A stretch of 64,000 nt of DNA, from positions 9,273,996 through 9,337,995 of the forward strand of contig NW_022098001.1 of assembly GCF_002288925.2 (NCBI RefSeq), read 5' to 3'. Positions 48,962 through 60,720 of the stretch are shown one piece after another. The notes under the pieces are model-generated. The model was not told where the DNA came from. It worked only from the letters and a program-made list of their open reading frames with translations, and made no database searches. Origin of the DNA: Delphinapterus leucas. Lineage: Eukaryota > Chordata > Mammalia > Artiodactyla > Monodontidae. The translations under genes and the position numbers were made by a program. The first letter of the stretch is position 1. Each line of letters opens with the position of its first letter.

Positions 48962-49639
48962 AAGGTTTAGGGAGAAAATTCTAGTAGTGTAAAACCACTT
49001 CCAAACATTTAAATACATGTGCATCAGAAAGCTGTCCTGGAACTTTTGATATTACAGTGTTGACCCCTCTTGTCTTTTACCACAGGGGGCTATATTAAAT
49101 GTTGATGATGCTGCCACTCGGCTCCATCTTTTAAATCGATCAGCTTTAAGATCTGTGCAAGCACAGGCTAGGACACCAGGTTTTCAGAAAGAACAAGTTT
49201 CAACATTTTCTCCTTGGGGAGAAGTTTTGACACCTATAGCGAGTTCTTCTGTTACTCACTTAAGTAGTAAACAGGAAGAATATGTTAAGGTGAGTATCAT
49301 AAGTTATTAGAAGTAAATATTTACAGAGTTTGAAATAAAGCAATTCTCTATGCGAAAATGGAAGATTTAGTTTGTGTGCTTTTACTACAGGTTGCCAAAA
49401 CACTTTTTATTGATGAAGCATTAAAACCTTGCCCAAGGTGCCAATCCCCTGCTAAGTACCAGCCTTATAAGAAAAGGGGACTATGTAGCAGCACAGCCTG
49501 TGGTTTTGACTTTTGTGTGTTATGTTTGTGTGCTTATCATGGGTCTGAAGAATGTAGTAGAGGAGCAGCAAAGCCAAGAAATAGAAAAGATGCTCTTCCA
49601 GGAAGTGCCCAGAGTAAGCGGAATTTAAAACGCCTCTAA
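41297..49639 (+). CDS. FBXO43: FBXO43 (EMI2/ERP1), meiotic APC/C inhibitor
   Basis: EMI2 inhibits the anaphase-promoting complex to hold vertebrate eggs at metaphase II (cytostatic factor) and is needed in male meiosis. Coding exons 41314-42785, 45000-45102, 49086-49289 and 49391-49639 join in frame to 675 residues, close to the usual mammalian size. Visible parts: a DSG motif at residues 40-42, as in the Plk1/SCF-beta-TrCP degron; S-T-P at 295-297 followed by a second DSG at 299-301; a basic RRLS motif at 348-351; the F-box region from about residue 455 across the first splice junction; the zinc-binding region with Cys607, 610, 625, 630, 635, 638, His643 and Cys648; and the terminal Arg-Leu tail (674-675) that docks on APC/C. 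No disabling change is seen. The upstream exon is not defined, so a slightly longer N-terminus is possible. Confidence 0.96.
42786..43319. other. FBXO43 intron, no recognised element
   Basis: Directly after the large exon; nothing supported. Confidence 0.4.
43320..43495 (+). repeat. MIR-like SINE
   Basis: 'tgcagatgagaaaactgagctccagagaagtgatctgcc' and 'ggtcactcaaggagacag' follow the MIR/MIR3 core. Confidence 0.65.
44314..44539. mobile_element. Tigger-like MITE (TcMar DNA transposon)
   Basis: 226 bp with terminal inverted repeats: cagctgacccttgaacag at the left, and the right end reads cagttgatccctgaacaa on the other strand. TA dinucleotides flank both ends, as expected for mariner/Tigger target duplication. 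Lies in the first intron after the large FBXO43 exon. Confidence 0.8.
45000..45102 (+). CDS. FBXO43: FBXO43 exon, end of F-box region
   Basis: 103 bases, acceptor ttgttacag to donor gtaatg. The first base completes Ser491, followed by [20 protein letters not shown]. The V-S-x-x-W pattern is the conserved last helix of the F-box region in EMI proteins. The exon ends in phase 0. Confidence 0.93.
45244..45355 (-). mobile_element. Short tRNA-derived SINE
   Basis: 'ttttggctgtgccacatggcttgtgg...aatcctaaccactaggccaccaggg' is an older artiodactyl tRNA SINE. Target-site duplication actcataaactcttt at 45229-45243 and 45356-45370. Confidence 0.85.
45605..45845 (+). repeat. L2-like fragment
   Basis: 'tcatctcagctgagagctgaa', 'cagcggagggaatagcatatatggaggcctggagg' resemble L2 3' sequence. 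Confidence 0.5.
45846..48640. other. FBXO43 intron, mostly unrecognised
   Basis: An L2-like 3' end lies at about 47720-47810 ('aagctccaagagggcagggatt'). The rest has no supported feature. Confidence 0.4.
48641..48824. mobile_element. hAT-type DNA transposon remnant
   Basis: 'ttggtaaactctgatctgtgggccaaatcc' through 'tcaggaaaagtttgcaaacccatg' matches a common mammalian DNA-transposon fossil with imperfect inverted ends. Exact family name uncertain. Confidence 0.6.
48929..48952. repeat. Poly(T) tract upstream of an FBXO43 exon
   Basis: An uninterrupted T run of about 24 bases, 134 bp before the exon at 49086. Probably the tail of an old retrotransposon and prone to length variation. Confidence 0.85.
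49086..49289 (+). CDS. FBXO43: FBXO43 exon between F-box and zinc region
   Basis: 204 bases (68 codons), acceptor ttaccacag to donor gtgagt, phase 0 on both sides. It reads [20 protein letters not shown] at the start and ends [10 protein letters not shown]. It links the F-box region to the zinc-binding region; this part of EMI proteins is well conserved among vertebrates. Confidence 0.93.
49391..49639 (+). CDS. FBXO43: FBXO43 last coding exon, zinc-binding region and RL tail
   Basis: Acceptor tttactacag, then 82 codons and TAA. All zinc ligands listed for the gene are here, arranged like an in-between-RING fold, followed by a basic tail ending NLKRL. Zinc-binding region and tail together block APC/C ubiquitination in studied homologues. 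The preceding intron is only 101 bp. Confidence 0.95.
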   Translation, partial: VAKTLFIDEALKPCPRCQSPAKYQPYKKRGLCSSTACGFDFCVLCLCAYHGSEECSRGAAKPRNRKDALPGSAQSKRNLKRL

Positions 49640-49872
49640 AGAGACTTCACATATAAAAGAAGCATTCCCTCTAAGCAACATTTTGTTTGGCTTAAAATTA
49701 TGAATATTTTGAAAGCATGCAAGTCTTCCCGTCAATGACAGATGATGATTTATTTCCTACTTTGTATATATTGTGATCCATGTCATTGTATGTTTTCTTT
49801 AAAGCAGTGAGCTTTGAAAAAATCTTATTTTACAATGTCATTTTTACTCATTTTAATAATTTAGTGTTTTTA

Positions 49873-49878
49873 AATAAA
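49873..49878 (+). terminator. FBXO43: FBXO43 polyadenylation signal, proximal
   Basis: AATAAA 234 bases after the stop codon, followed by T/G-rich sequence. A second AATAAA lies at 50078-50083 and could give a longer 3' end. Confidence 0.6.
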
Positions 49879-50077
49879 GAATTTTCAGTGTTTTATATAT
49901 ATGTATTTAACTGTTTCATGTAACATTTAAAAATTGTGCATTTCATCACTATGTGTTGAAATGTTCTTCGATTACTTTTCAAAAGTAGTTTTCCAAATAG
50001 TATTAAAAGTTCTGAACTTGAGATAGATGGCCTTATAGATTTCAAAATCTTTGAATATTTGACTGAAATGAAATGTA

Positions 50078-50083
50078 AATAAA
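50078..50083 (+). terminator. FBXO43: FBXO43 polyadenylation signal, distal candidate
   Basis: AATAAA followed within about 15 bases by a GT-rich stretch. Use of the proximal or distal site cannot be decided from sequence. Confidence 0.45.
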
Positions 50084-51004
50084 ATGTTTTCAGAAGTTCT
50101 GTTGAATTTACTCTATAATCTCAATCTTTCTCTTAATTTAATTAATGTCATATTTGGGCAGACTTCTGGTTAAATAAAATTTACTTAATATTGATAACTA
50201 AGATGTAAAAAGTAAATTATTAGATATATGTGGTTTTTCACCATGAGAGTCTTAGGTAATAAACACCCATAAGTCACACGTAAGTTTCCTTTACCTTGTT
50301 ACACATGAAATTGTCAGTAGTGCAATGTAGAAATCTGGAATCCTATCTCTGGTCCATGAGGAGGCACTTTGTATATTGCAGTCACATTGCCCTCTCAGTG
50401 TGTCACATTTGTCATCTTATGGTTACTCAGTCCATTAAGAAAGTAGTATTTTATTTCACTCTGGTGGTGAAAAAGAAGATTTTACCACATTTAGTTTTAG
50501 AAATCAATAATCTACATGTGTTCCTCTCTACTGAAGGAACTGTTGAACGATGGAAGTTCAATTAAAAAAAAAAATTTCTGGCTTTAAATTGGGATGAGTA
50601 TTGTAATAAAGTCAATATGAGTGAAATAGTGTAAGGACTTAATACCACATATTTAAATGAGTTTATAATAAAAATAAAACTTTCTGAAGACAAAAGATCA
50701 GAGTAGAAATTCAAAAGTTAATGAGTGAAGCTAATTCCAAGCTTCTTATTGGTAGGTTTTACATTTGCGATGAGGTCAAGAGGTAGGTAGGTTAACTGGA
50801 AGAAAATCATATGGTCTTCATGAATAACTTTATTAAAGTCTCCAGATATCCAGAAAATAATCATCATTATTCTAATTGTTATAAATTATTATGTATTATA
50901 GTAACTGGCTGGTGCAGCTACCCTAGCCATATGTTCCAATAGCGTCCTGTGCTTCCTCTGTCGGGGCACTTAGTTTCACTTTGCTTAACTTGTTTTTTAA
51001 TTTT
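50084..51004. other. Downstream of FBXO43, no recognised element
   Basis: AT-rich sequence, no gene or repeat supported. Confidence 0.4.
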
Positions 51005-51130
51005 CTTTCCCCATGAGACTGTAAGCTCTGTGAAGGCCTGTCATATTTGATTTAAATATCGTTGTATCCCTAACACCTAGCCTGGTACCAGGCAACTAGC
51101 AGGTGCTCAGTAAATATTTATTGAATGAGT
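51005..51130 (+). repeat. L2 LINE 3' end
   Basis: 'gactgtaagctctgtgaaggcctg' to 'ggtgctcagtaaatatttattgaatgagtgg' is the L2 3' terminus. Confidence 0.7.
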
Positions 51131-51359
51131 GGATTTTTTTTAGTGCTATCAGTGTTAACTTTTTATCCAAGTAAACCATTATAACGCTATCCTAATAATT
51201 TGTTAATTTTTAATGCTTGATTTCATTGATTAATGCTTGATTACATGAAAAAGTAAAATCTAAATGATTTCTTAAATTGATTTTAAACGTGTAATCTAAT
51301 CAATAGATTTGTTTGGTCTACTCATTCTTTTAGCTGATTTTTCTATAACTAGTTAGGGT

Positions 51360-51500
51360 GTAATGCAAGGAATACTAGGCCAGGAATCAAAAAGCCTGGG
51401 TTGGTATCCTGAACTACTTACTAGCTGTGCCCTTATGCAAGTCACTTATTGATTCTGAGTATATTTCTTTAACTATAAATAAGGGAAGTTAAAAGAAATG
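51360..51500 (+). repeat. MIR SINE
   Basis: 'aaagcctgggttggtatcctgaactacttactagctgtg' and 'caagtcactta' are MIR head and core. Confidence 0.7.
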
Positions 51501-51697
51501 ATGTATTGTGAAATTACCCTGTTAACACCAATCAGTGTTACTACACGTTTGGCTGTACGTGAATACAATAAAGTGAAATAACATTTGTGGGGATAGAGCA
51601 TATGATCTTGATATCATTAACACTATGCTGAATGAAACCGTAAAGTCAACCTCTAACCTGCTTGTGAAAATTGTTTGGTTGGAAAAAAAATTCAACA

Positions 51698-51905
51698 AAC
51701 AATTAATTGAGCATTTGCTATGTCCAGGCACTGTTCTAAGTCCTTTACATGAGTTAACTCATTTATTCCTCAAAGTGACTCTATAATGCAGTTATCATTC
51801 CTTTTTTATATCAGGAAACCAAGAATCAGGTTAAATAATGTAAAATCACACAGATAGCAAGTGTGGGGAGCCAGGATTCTAGCAGAGGTAGTCTGCCACT
51901 TGTAT
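51698..51905 (+). repeat. MIR SINE
   Basis: 'ttgagcatttgctatgtccaggcactgttctaag', 'ttaactcatttattcctc', 'tcacacagatagcaagtg' are MIR landmarks in order. Confidence 0.75.
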
Positions 51906-52800
51906 GTGACAAAACTCTTTGCAGAACCCTTGTTGATAAATTCAAGATGCATATAATTACCATGTCTTTAATGGAAGATTGTTTTGCCATTTAAGAAAAA
52001 TCTTTTGGTATACCAGGAAAAAAATTCTAAGTTAGAACAATTCTGCCTGAACAGAGTAGTTCCTTAGCTCATGAGTGGCTTAAACAACTATCTCATTTGA
52101 TAAACTAAATGAACTGCATGAATACAATTATCTTGAGAACTCAGTTCCAGAGGAAGGCCACTGGTTCCATCCCAAGGTCTGTGTAATCTAAAGAATCAAG
52201 GCATGAAGACAAGAATAAGTATTACCACATTCCAGTAATGACTACATTCTTATAGGTTCTGATTATTGTGTGAGAGTAAGTAATAAGAAGAAGCTCACCG
52301 ATCATTTCTTGATGGTACTCAGTTCCCAAGAAGATTCCAAAACAAGAGGGATGATTAAATTTGGCACTTTATTCTTCTGTTTCACTTCTTAATGAAGACA
52401 TTAGGAAAATAATTAGTATTAATTCTGGGGAAAACCAATAAATTCTTTACCTTCTACTGATTTAGGATAACAGTCTCTCTGTCGTTTACCCCTATTGTGT
52501 GCCCCCCTTGCAGCCTTGCTAGCAAGTGGGCAAGAATATTCTATTTGACTTCTACTTGATTCCAGGAATGACGGATATGTTTTTATTTTGACCCCCTAGT
52601 TTAGAAAAAAATGGTGATAAACTTGTGATAAGTCATATAAAGTGAAACAACACTTTAAGAGCTATCTGATCATTTTATTATAGCATTTCTATGGGCGAAA
52701 ATAATAGATTTTAAAATCTATTCCAGCTATTTAAAAGGCTTAATAAGGTCTTATGGAATTCTTAGCAATAATTTAATGGTAGAAGTACTACTGAGAAAAC
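51906..52800. other. Intergenic, no recognised element
   Basis: No repeat family or coding signal supported. Confidence 0.4.
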
Positions 52801-52991
52801 TTTTTTTTTTTTTTTGTGTACGCGGGCCTCTCACTGTTGTGGCCTCTCCCGTTGCGGAGCACAGGCTCCAGACGCGCAGGCTCAGCGGCTGTGGCTCACG
52901 GACCCAGCCGCTCCGCGCCGGACCGGGGCACGAACACGTGTCCCCTGCATCGGCAGGCGGACTCTTAACCACTGCGCCACCAGGGAAGCCC
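52801..52991 (-). mobile_element. CHR-2-type SINE with internal deletion
   Basis: Poly(T) then CHR-2 reverse complement; about 20 bases are missing between 'cagccgctccgc' and 'gccggaccgg'. Target-site duplication gagaaaac at 52793-52800 and 52992-52999. Confidence 0.92.
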
Positions 52992-53689
52992 GAGAAAACA
53001 TTTTTGATACTTATGTAGCACTGCGTAAAGCTAAGTTTTTTGATTACCTTTCCTTAATTTACGACACAAAGCAAAACCGTCAAAAATTTATGACTCAAAA
53101 AACTACTGAACATTTCTACATTTGATCTCTTCTGTTCCTGGTTTGCATTAAGTTACTTATATGGATTTATTTTAAATTGTGTCTCTTAAAACGGAAATAC
53201 CCATTATTGTTTCTGTGTGGAGGAGGGTAAATATTTCAAAGCTCACACTAAACATTCCACAAGGGGGCACCAAAGACTCATTTATGGTGATTTTGGCTCC
53301 CCTTCAAAAAAAGTAAATTTAGCTTTTATATATTTGATATTGATGTGGTGTGACACTGCCAGATAGGGGAAATGTTCCTTGACTTAATTTTTAAAGGGTA
53401 TATAGAATAAATTTTGGTAATAGTTATTACTAAGAGTTGGTAATTAAAATACTTTAGCTGACTTGCAAGAGTGTACTGTTTTCCGGGATGACTTTTAGCA
53501 GAACACCATGTTGGCGGCTGGGTCCGTAACTTGGCCATCTGTGTTCTCTTGCCCAATGGCTCTGCCATGCTGGCTCCTTCATCACAGACTGTGGAGCCAG
53601 AGGAGTGGAAGGAGCAGTAGAAACATGGAGGTGAGTGCTGATTATGAATGGTGATGGCATGCTACCAATTTTTTCCCTCTGGAATTCTC
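52992..53689. other. Intergenic, no recognised element
   Basis: Nothing supported on either strand. Confidence 0.4.
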
Positions 53690-54060
53690 ATTTCTGCAGA
53701 AAGATGGTGCTGGTTCAGGTCATAATCACATCCTGCCTAGATTCTGCTCAATGCCTCCTAACAGGTCTCTTTGCTTCTACTTTCTCCCCATCTGACTCTG
53801 TCCTAGTGTCCATTGCCAGGTTATTTGTACTAAAACATGGCTCCAATTATGTTGCTTCCTATTAAAGATGTGGCAGAATTTAGGACCTCCTAATGGTCCT
53901 AACTTTCTAGCAATCTCTCCCACCATTCCACTCTGTACACTTTCTTCCAGCCAAACCAGACTCCGTTACTGTTTTCTAAACTCCCCCTGTGCTTTCTCCT
54001 GCTTCTTCTCTCTCTTGCCACTCTAAATCCCATCAAATCCAGCTAATCCTTAGTTTCTTT
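53690..54060 (+). repeat. L2-like fragment
   Basis: 'tcacatcctgcctagattctgctcaatgcctcc' and 'cactctgtacactttcttccagccaaaccagactcc' follow L2 3' order. Diverged. Confidence 0.5.
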
Positions 54061-55321
54061 CCATGAATCATTTTTTTTTTTTTTTAACATCTTTACTGGA
54101 GTATAATTGCTTTACAATGGTGTGTTAGTTTCTGCTTTATAACAAAGTTAATCAGCTATACATATACATATATCCCCATATCTCTTAAACCAAACAAATA
54201 AGAAACCCACTCGTTGTGCGTGGTGACACATTGGTCTGCACTTTGCTTTTTCCTTATCTATCTCTTTTCCTTATCTATCACTGATACAGAGCTGCCTCAT
54301 TCTTTTTACTAGCTGCCTGTGGTTGTACCATAATAGAACCCAAACCCGTCCAGATGGACAAATAGGTTGTTACTGAGCTTTTAGTCTTTGTTTTCTTTTT
54401 TTAAAATTTTTTAATTTATTTTTTTATACAGCAGGTTCTTATTAGTCATCAATTTTATACACATCAGTGTATACATGTCAATCCCAATCGCCCAATTCAT
54501 CACAACACCCCCCCCACCCCCCCGCTGCTTTCCCCCCTTGGTGTCCATACGTTTGTTCTCTACATCTGTGTCTCAATTTCGGCCCTGCAAACCTGTTAAT
54601 CTGTACAATTTTTCTTTTCTTTTTGAATTTTCAACATTTATTTATTTTTTACATCTTTATTGGAGTATAATTGCTTTACAATGGTGTGTTAGTTTCTGCT
54701 TTATAACAAAGTGAATCAATTATACATATACATATGTTCCCATATCTCTTCCCTCTTGCATCTCCCTCCCTCCCACCCCTCTAGGTGGTCACAAAGCACC
54801 GAGCTGATCTCCCTGTGCTATGCGGCTGCTTCCCACTAGCTATCTATTTTACGTTTGGTAGTGTATATATGTCCATGCCACTCTCTCGCTTTGTCCCAGC
54901 TTCCCCTTCCCCCACCCCATATCCTCAAGTCCATTCTCTAGTAGGTCTGTGTCTTTATTCCTGTCTTACCTCTAGGTTCTTCATGACCTTTTTTTTTCTT
55001 AAATTCCATGTACATGTGTTAGCATACGGTATTTGTCTTTCTCTTTCTGACTTACTTCACTCTGTATGACAGACTCTAGGTCCATCCACCTCATTACAAA
55101 TAGCTCAATTTCACTTCTTTTTATGGCTGAGTAATATTTCATTGTATATATGTGCCACATCTTCCTTATCCATTCATCCGATGATGGACACTTAGGTTGT
55201 TTCCATCTCGGGGCTATTGTAAATACAGCTGCAATGAATATTTTGGTACATGACTCTTATTGAATTATGGTTTTCTCAGGGAATATGCCCAGTAGTGGGA
55301 TTGCTGGGTCATATGTTAGTT

Positions 55322-58300
55322 CTATTTGTAGTTTTTAAGGAACTTCCATACTGTTCTCCACAGTGGCTGTACCAATTCACATTCCCACCAGCAGAGCAAG
55401 AGTGTTCCCTTTTCTCCACACCCTCTCCAGCATTTATTGTTTCTAGATTTTTTGATGATGGCCATTCTGACTGGTGTGAGATGATATCTCATTGTAGTTT
55501 TGATTTGCATTTCTCTAATGATTAATGAAGTTGAGCATTCTTTCATGTGTTTGTTGGCAGTCTGTATATCTTCTTTGGAGAAATGTCTATTTAGGTCTTC
55601 TGCCCATTTTTGGATTGGGTTGTTTGTTTTTTTGTTATTGAGCTGCATGAGCTGCTTGTAAATTTTGGAGATTAATCCTTTGTCAGTTGCTTCATTTGCA
55701 AATATTTTCTCCCATTCTGAGGGTTGTCTTTTGGTCTTGTTTATGGTTTCCTTTGCTGTGCAAAAGCTTTGAAGTTTCATTAGGTCCCATTTGTTTATTT
55801 TTGCTTTTATTTCCATTTCTCTAGGAGGTGGGTCAAAAAGGATCTTGCTGTGATTTATGTCAGAGTGCTCTGCATATGTTTTCCTCTAAGAGTTTTATAG
55901 TGTCTGGACTTACGCTTAGGTCTCTAAACCATTTTGAGTTTATTTTTGTGTATGGTGTTAGGGAGTGTTCTAATTTCATTCTTTTACATGTAGCTGTCCA
56001 GTTTTCGCAGCACCACTTATTGAAGAGACTGTCTTTTCTCCATTGTGTATCCTGGCCTCCTTTGTCATAGATTAGTTGACCATAGGTGCATGGGTTTGCC
56101 TCTGGGCTTTCTATCTTGTTCCATGGATCTATGGTTCTGGTTTTGTGCCAGTACCATATTGTCTTGATTACTGTAGCTTTGTAGTATAGCCTGAAGTCAG
56201 GGAGCCTGATACCTCCAGCTGAATTTTTCTTTCTCAAGATTGCTTTGGCTATTTGGGGTCTTTTGTGTTTCCATACAAATTGTGAAATTTTTTGTTCTAG
56301 TTCTGTGAAAAATGCCACTGGTAGTTGGTAGGGATTGCATGGAATCTGTAGATTGCTTTGCGTAGTATAGTCATTTTCACAATATTGATTCTCCCAATCC
56401 AAGAACATGGTATATCTCTCCAATTGTTTGTATCATCTTTAATTTCTTTCATCAGTGTCTTATAGTTTTCTGCATACAGGTCCTTTGTCTCCCTAGGTAG
56501 GTTTATTCCTAGGTATTTTATTCTTTTTGTTGCCATGGTAAATGGGAGTGTTTCCTTAATTTCTCTTTCAGATTTTTCATCACTGGTATATAGGAATGCA
56601 AAAGATTTCTGTGCATTAATTTTGTATCCTGCAACTTTACCAAATTCATTGATGAGCTCTAGTAGTTTTCTGGTGACATCTTTAGGATTCTCTATGTATA
56701 GTATCATATCATCTGCAAACAGTGACAGTTTTACTCGTTCTTTTCCAATTTGGATTCCTTTTATTTCTTTTTCTTGTCTGATTGCCATGGCTAGGACTAC
56801 CAAAACTATGTTGAATAATAGTGGTGAGAGTGGACATCCTTGTCTCGTTCCTGATCTTAGAGGAAATGCTTTCAGTTTTTCACCATTGAGAATGATGTTG
56901 TTTGCTGTGGGTTTGTCGTATATGGCCTTTATTATGTTGAGATAGGTTCCATCTATGCCCACTTTCTGGAGAGTTTTTATCATAAATGGGTGTTGAATTT
57001 TGTGAAAAGCTTTTTCTGCAAGTATTGAGATGATCATATGGCTTTTCTTCTTCGATTTGTTAATATGGTGTATCACATTGATTGATTTGCATATACTGAA
57101 GAATCCTTGCATCCCTGGGATAAATCCCACTTGATCATGGTGTATGATCCTTTTAATGTGTTGTTGGATTCTGTTGCTAGTATTTTGTTGATGATTTTTG
57201 CACCTATATTCATCAGTGATATTGGTCTGTAATTTTCTTTTTTGTATCTTTGTCTGGTTTTGGTATCAAGGTGATGGTGGCCTCATAGAATGAGTTTGGG
57301 AGTGTTCCTCCCTCTGCAATTTTCTGGAAGATTTTGAGAAGGATGGGTGTTGGCTCTTCTCTAAATGTTTGATAGAATTCACCTGTGAAGCCATCTGGTC
57401 CTGGACTTTTGTTTGTTGGAAGATTTTAAATCACAGTTTTAATTTCATTACTTATGATTGGTCTGTTCATATTTTCTATTTCTTCCTGGTTCAGTCTTGG
57501 AAGGTGATACCTTTCTAAGAATCTGTCCATTTCTTCCAGGTTGTCCATTTTATTGGCATAGAGTTGCTTGTAGTACTCTCTTAGGATGCTTTGTATTTCT
57601 GTGGTGTCTGTTGTAACTTCTCCTTTTTCATTTCTAATTTTATTGATTTGAGTCCTGTCCCTCTTTTTCTTGATGAGCCTGGCTAATGGTTTATCAATTT
57701 TGTTTATCTTCTCAAAGAGCCAGCTTTTAGTTTTATTGATCTTTGCTATTGTTTTTTTGTTTCTATTTCATTTATTTCTGCTCTGATCTTTATGATTTCT
57801 TTCCTTCTGCTAACTTTGGGTTTTGTTTGTTCTTCTTTCTCTAGTTCCTTTAGGTGTAAGGTTAGATTAATTATTTGAGATTTTCCTTGTTTCTTGTGGT
57901 AGGCTTGTATAGCTATAAACTTCCTTCTTAGAACTGATTTTGCTGTATCCCATAGGTTTTGGATCATCGTGTTTTCATTCTCATTTGTCTCTAGGTATTT
58001 TTTGATTTCCTCTTTCATTTCTTCAGTGATCTCTTGGTTATTTAGTAACGTACTGTTTAGCCTCCATGTGTTTGTGTTTTTTACGTTTTTTCCCCTGTAA
58101 TTCATTTCTAGTCTCATAGCGTTGTGGTCAGAAAAGATGCTTGATATGGTTTCAATTTTCTTAAACTTACTGAGGCTTGATTTGTGAGCCAAGATGTGAT
58201 CTATCCTGGAGAATGTTCCGTGTGCACTTGAGAAGAAAGTGTAATCTGCTGTTTTTGGATGGAATGTCCTATAAATAACAATTAAATCTATCTGGTCTAT

Positions 58301-58649
58301 TGTGTCATTTAAAGCTTCTGTTTCCTTATTAAATTTCAGTTTGGATTTTCTGTCCATTGGTGTAAGTGAGGAGTTGAAGTCCCCCACTATTATTGTGTTG
58401 CTGTCGATTTCCTCTTTTATAGCTGTTAGCAGTTGCCTTATGTATTGAGGTGCTCCTATGTTGGGTGCATATATATTTATAGTTGTTATCTCTTCTTCTT
58501 GGATTGATCCCTTGATCATTATGTAGTGTCCTTCCTTGTCTCTTGTTAACATTCTTTATTTTAAAGTCTATTTTATCTGATACGAGTATTGCTATTCCAG
58601 CTTTCTTTTGATTTCCATTTGCATGGAATATCTTTTTCCATCCCCTCAC
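55322..58649 (-). pseudogene. L1 ORF2, disrupted
   Basis: Open pieces: 57746-58552 (endonuclease, [14 protein letters not shown]), 56297-57130 (reverse transcriptase with FADDM), 55860-56423 and 55322-55816 (C-terminal region, [12 protein letters not shown]). Stops and frameshifts separate them. Confidence 0.9.
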
Positions 58650-59466
58650 TTTCAGTCTGTATGTGTCCCTAGGTCTGAATTGGGTCTCTTGTAGACAGCC
58701 TATATTTGTGTCTTGTTTCTGTATCCATTCAGCAAGCCTGTGTCTTTTGGTTGGAGCATTTAATCAATTCACATTTAAGGTAATTATCGATATGTATGTT
58801 CCTATGACCACCTTCTTAATTGTTTTGTGTTTGTTTTTGTAGGCCCTTTTCTTCACTTAGAGAAGTTCTTTTAGCATTTGTTGTAGAACTGGTTTGCTGG
58901 TGCTGAATTCTCTTACCTTTTGCTTGTCTGTAAAGCTTTTGATTTCTCCATCGAATCTGAATGAGATCCTTGCCGGGTAGAGTAATCTTGGTTGTAGGTT
59001 CTTCCCTTTCATCACTTTAAGTATATCATGCCACTCCCTTCTGGCTTGTAGAATTTCTGCTGAGAAATCAGCTGTTAACCTTATGGGAGTTCCCTTGTAT
59101 GTTATTTGTCATTTTTCCCTTGCTGTTTTCAATAACTTTTCCTTGTGTTTAATTTTTGCCAATTTGATTACCATGTGTCTCAGTTTTTCTCCTTGGGTTT
59201 ATCCTGTATGGGACTCTCTGTGTTTCCTGGACTTGGGTGACTATTTCCTTTCCCACGTTAGGGAAGTTTTCGACTGTAATCTCTTCAAATATTTTCTTGG
59301 GGCCTTTCTCTCTCTCTTCTTCTGGGACTCCTATAATGTGAATGTTGTTGAATTTAATGTTGTCTCAGAGGTCTCTTAGGCTGTCTTCATTTCTTTTCAT
59401 TCTTTTTTCTTTATTCTGTTCTGTGGCAGTGAATTCCACCATCCTGTCTTCCAGGTCACTTATCCG

Positions 59467-59754
59467 TTATTCTGCCTCAGTTATTCTGCTATTGATTCCT
59501 TCTAGTGTAGTTTTCATTTCAGTTATTTTATTGTTCATCTCTGTTTGTTTCTTTAATTCTTCTAGGTCTTTGTTAAACATTTCTTGCATCTTCTCGATCT
59601 TTGCCTCCGTTGTTTTTCTGAAGTCCTGGATGACCTTCACTCTCATTATTCTGAATTCTTTTTCTGGAGCGTTGCCTATCTCCACTTCATTTAATTGTTT
59701 TTCTGGGGTTTTATCTTGTTCCTTCATCTGGTACATTGCCCACTGCCTTTTCAT
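59467..59754 (-). pseudogene. L1 ORF1, truncated by stop
   Basis: Starts MKRQWAMYQMKEQDKTPEKQ at the natural ORF1 start and keeps the coiled-coil beginning ([18 protein letters not shown]), but stops after 95 codons. Further ORF1 sequence continues downstream in broken frame to about 58860. Confidence 0.85.
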
Positions 59755-60720
59755 CTTATCTGTCTTTCTGTGAATGTGGTTTTTGTTCCACAGGCTGCAG
59801 GATTGTAGTTCTTGCTTCTGCTGTATGCCCTCTGGTGTATGAGGCTACGTAAGAGGCTTGTGCAAGATTCCTGATGGGAGGGACTGGTGGAGGGTAGAGC
59901 TGTTGCTGTTGTGGGTAGAGCTCAGTAAAACTTTAATCCGCTTGACTGCTGATGGTTGGGGCTGGGTTCCCTGCCTGTTGGTTGTTTGGCCTGAGGCAAC
60001 CCAACAGTGGAACCTACCTGGGCTCATTGGTGGGGCTAATGGCAGACTCTGCGAGGGCTCATGCCAAGGAGAACTTCCCAGAACTTCTGCTGCCAGTGTC
60101 CTTGTCCCCACGGTGAGCCACAGCCACCCCCCGCCTCTGCAGGAGACCCTCCAACACTAGGAGGTAGGTCTCGTTCAGTCTCCCCTGGGGTCACTGCTCC
60201 TTCCCCCTGGGTCCTGATGCGCACACTACTTTGTGTGTGCCCTCCAAGAGTGGAGTCTCTGTTTTCCCCAATCCTGTCGAAGTCCTGCAATCAAATCCCA
60301 TTAGCCTTCAAAGTCTGATTCTCTAGGAATTCCTCCTCCCGTTGCCAGACCCCTAGTTTGGGGAGCCTGTTGTGGGGCTCAGAACCTTCACTCCAGTGGG
60401 TGAACTTCTGTGGTATAAGTGTTCTCCAGTCTGTGAGTCACCCACCCAGCAGGAATGGGATTTGGTTTTACTGTGATTGTGCCCCTCCTACCTTCTCATT
60501 GTGGCCTCTCCTTTGTCTTTGGATGTGGGGTGTCTTTTTTGGTGAGTTCCAGTGTCTTCCTGTCGATGACTGTCCAGCAGCTAGTTGTGATTCTGGTGTT
60601 CTTGCAAGAGGCAGTGAGAGCACGTCCTTCTATTCCACTATCTAGGTTCAGGGCTCCCATGAATCATTTTCTGATCTCTCCAACAAGACAAAATTCTTAC
60701 CTTCTTTGAATCTAGTGTTT

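Larger units (their letters stand above)
54075..60656 (-). mobile_element. Nearly full-length L1 with extra 3' sequence (candidate 3' transduction)
   Basis: One duplication, ccatgaatcatttt, occurs at 54061-54074 and 60657-60670 and bounds the whole block. Read on the minus strand: a 5' UTR of about 0.9 kb, ORF1 remnant, ORF2 remnants, a normal 3' UTR ending with an A-rich run near 54640, then about 450 bp of non-L1-body sequence, then a second young L1 3' end and poly(A) against the duplication. The layout fits transcription past the L1's own polyadenylation signal and reinsertion of the longer RNA. Coding frames are broken. Confidence 0.85.

Noticed and set aside
50296..50565. 89-codon frame downstream of FBXO43
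   Set aside because: Past both polyadenylation signals, no domain, no splice sites and AT-rich codon use; chance frame.
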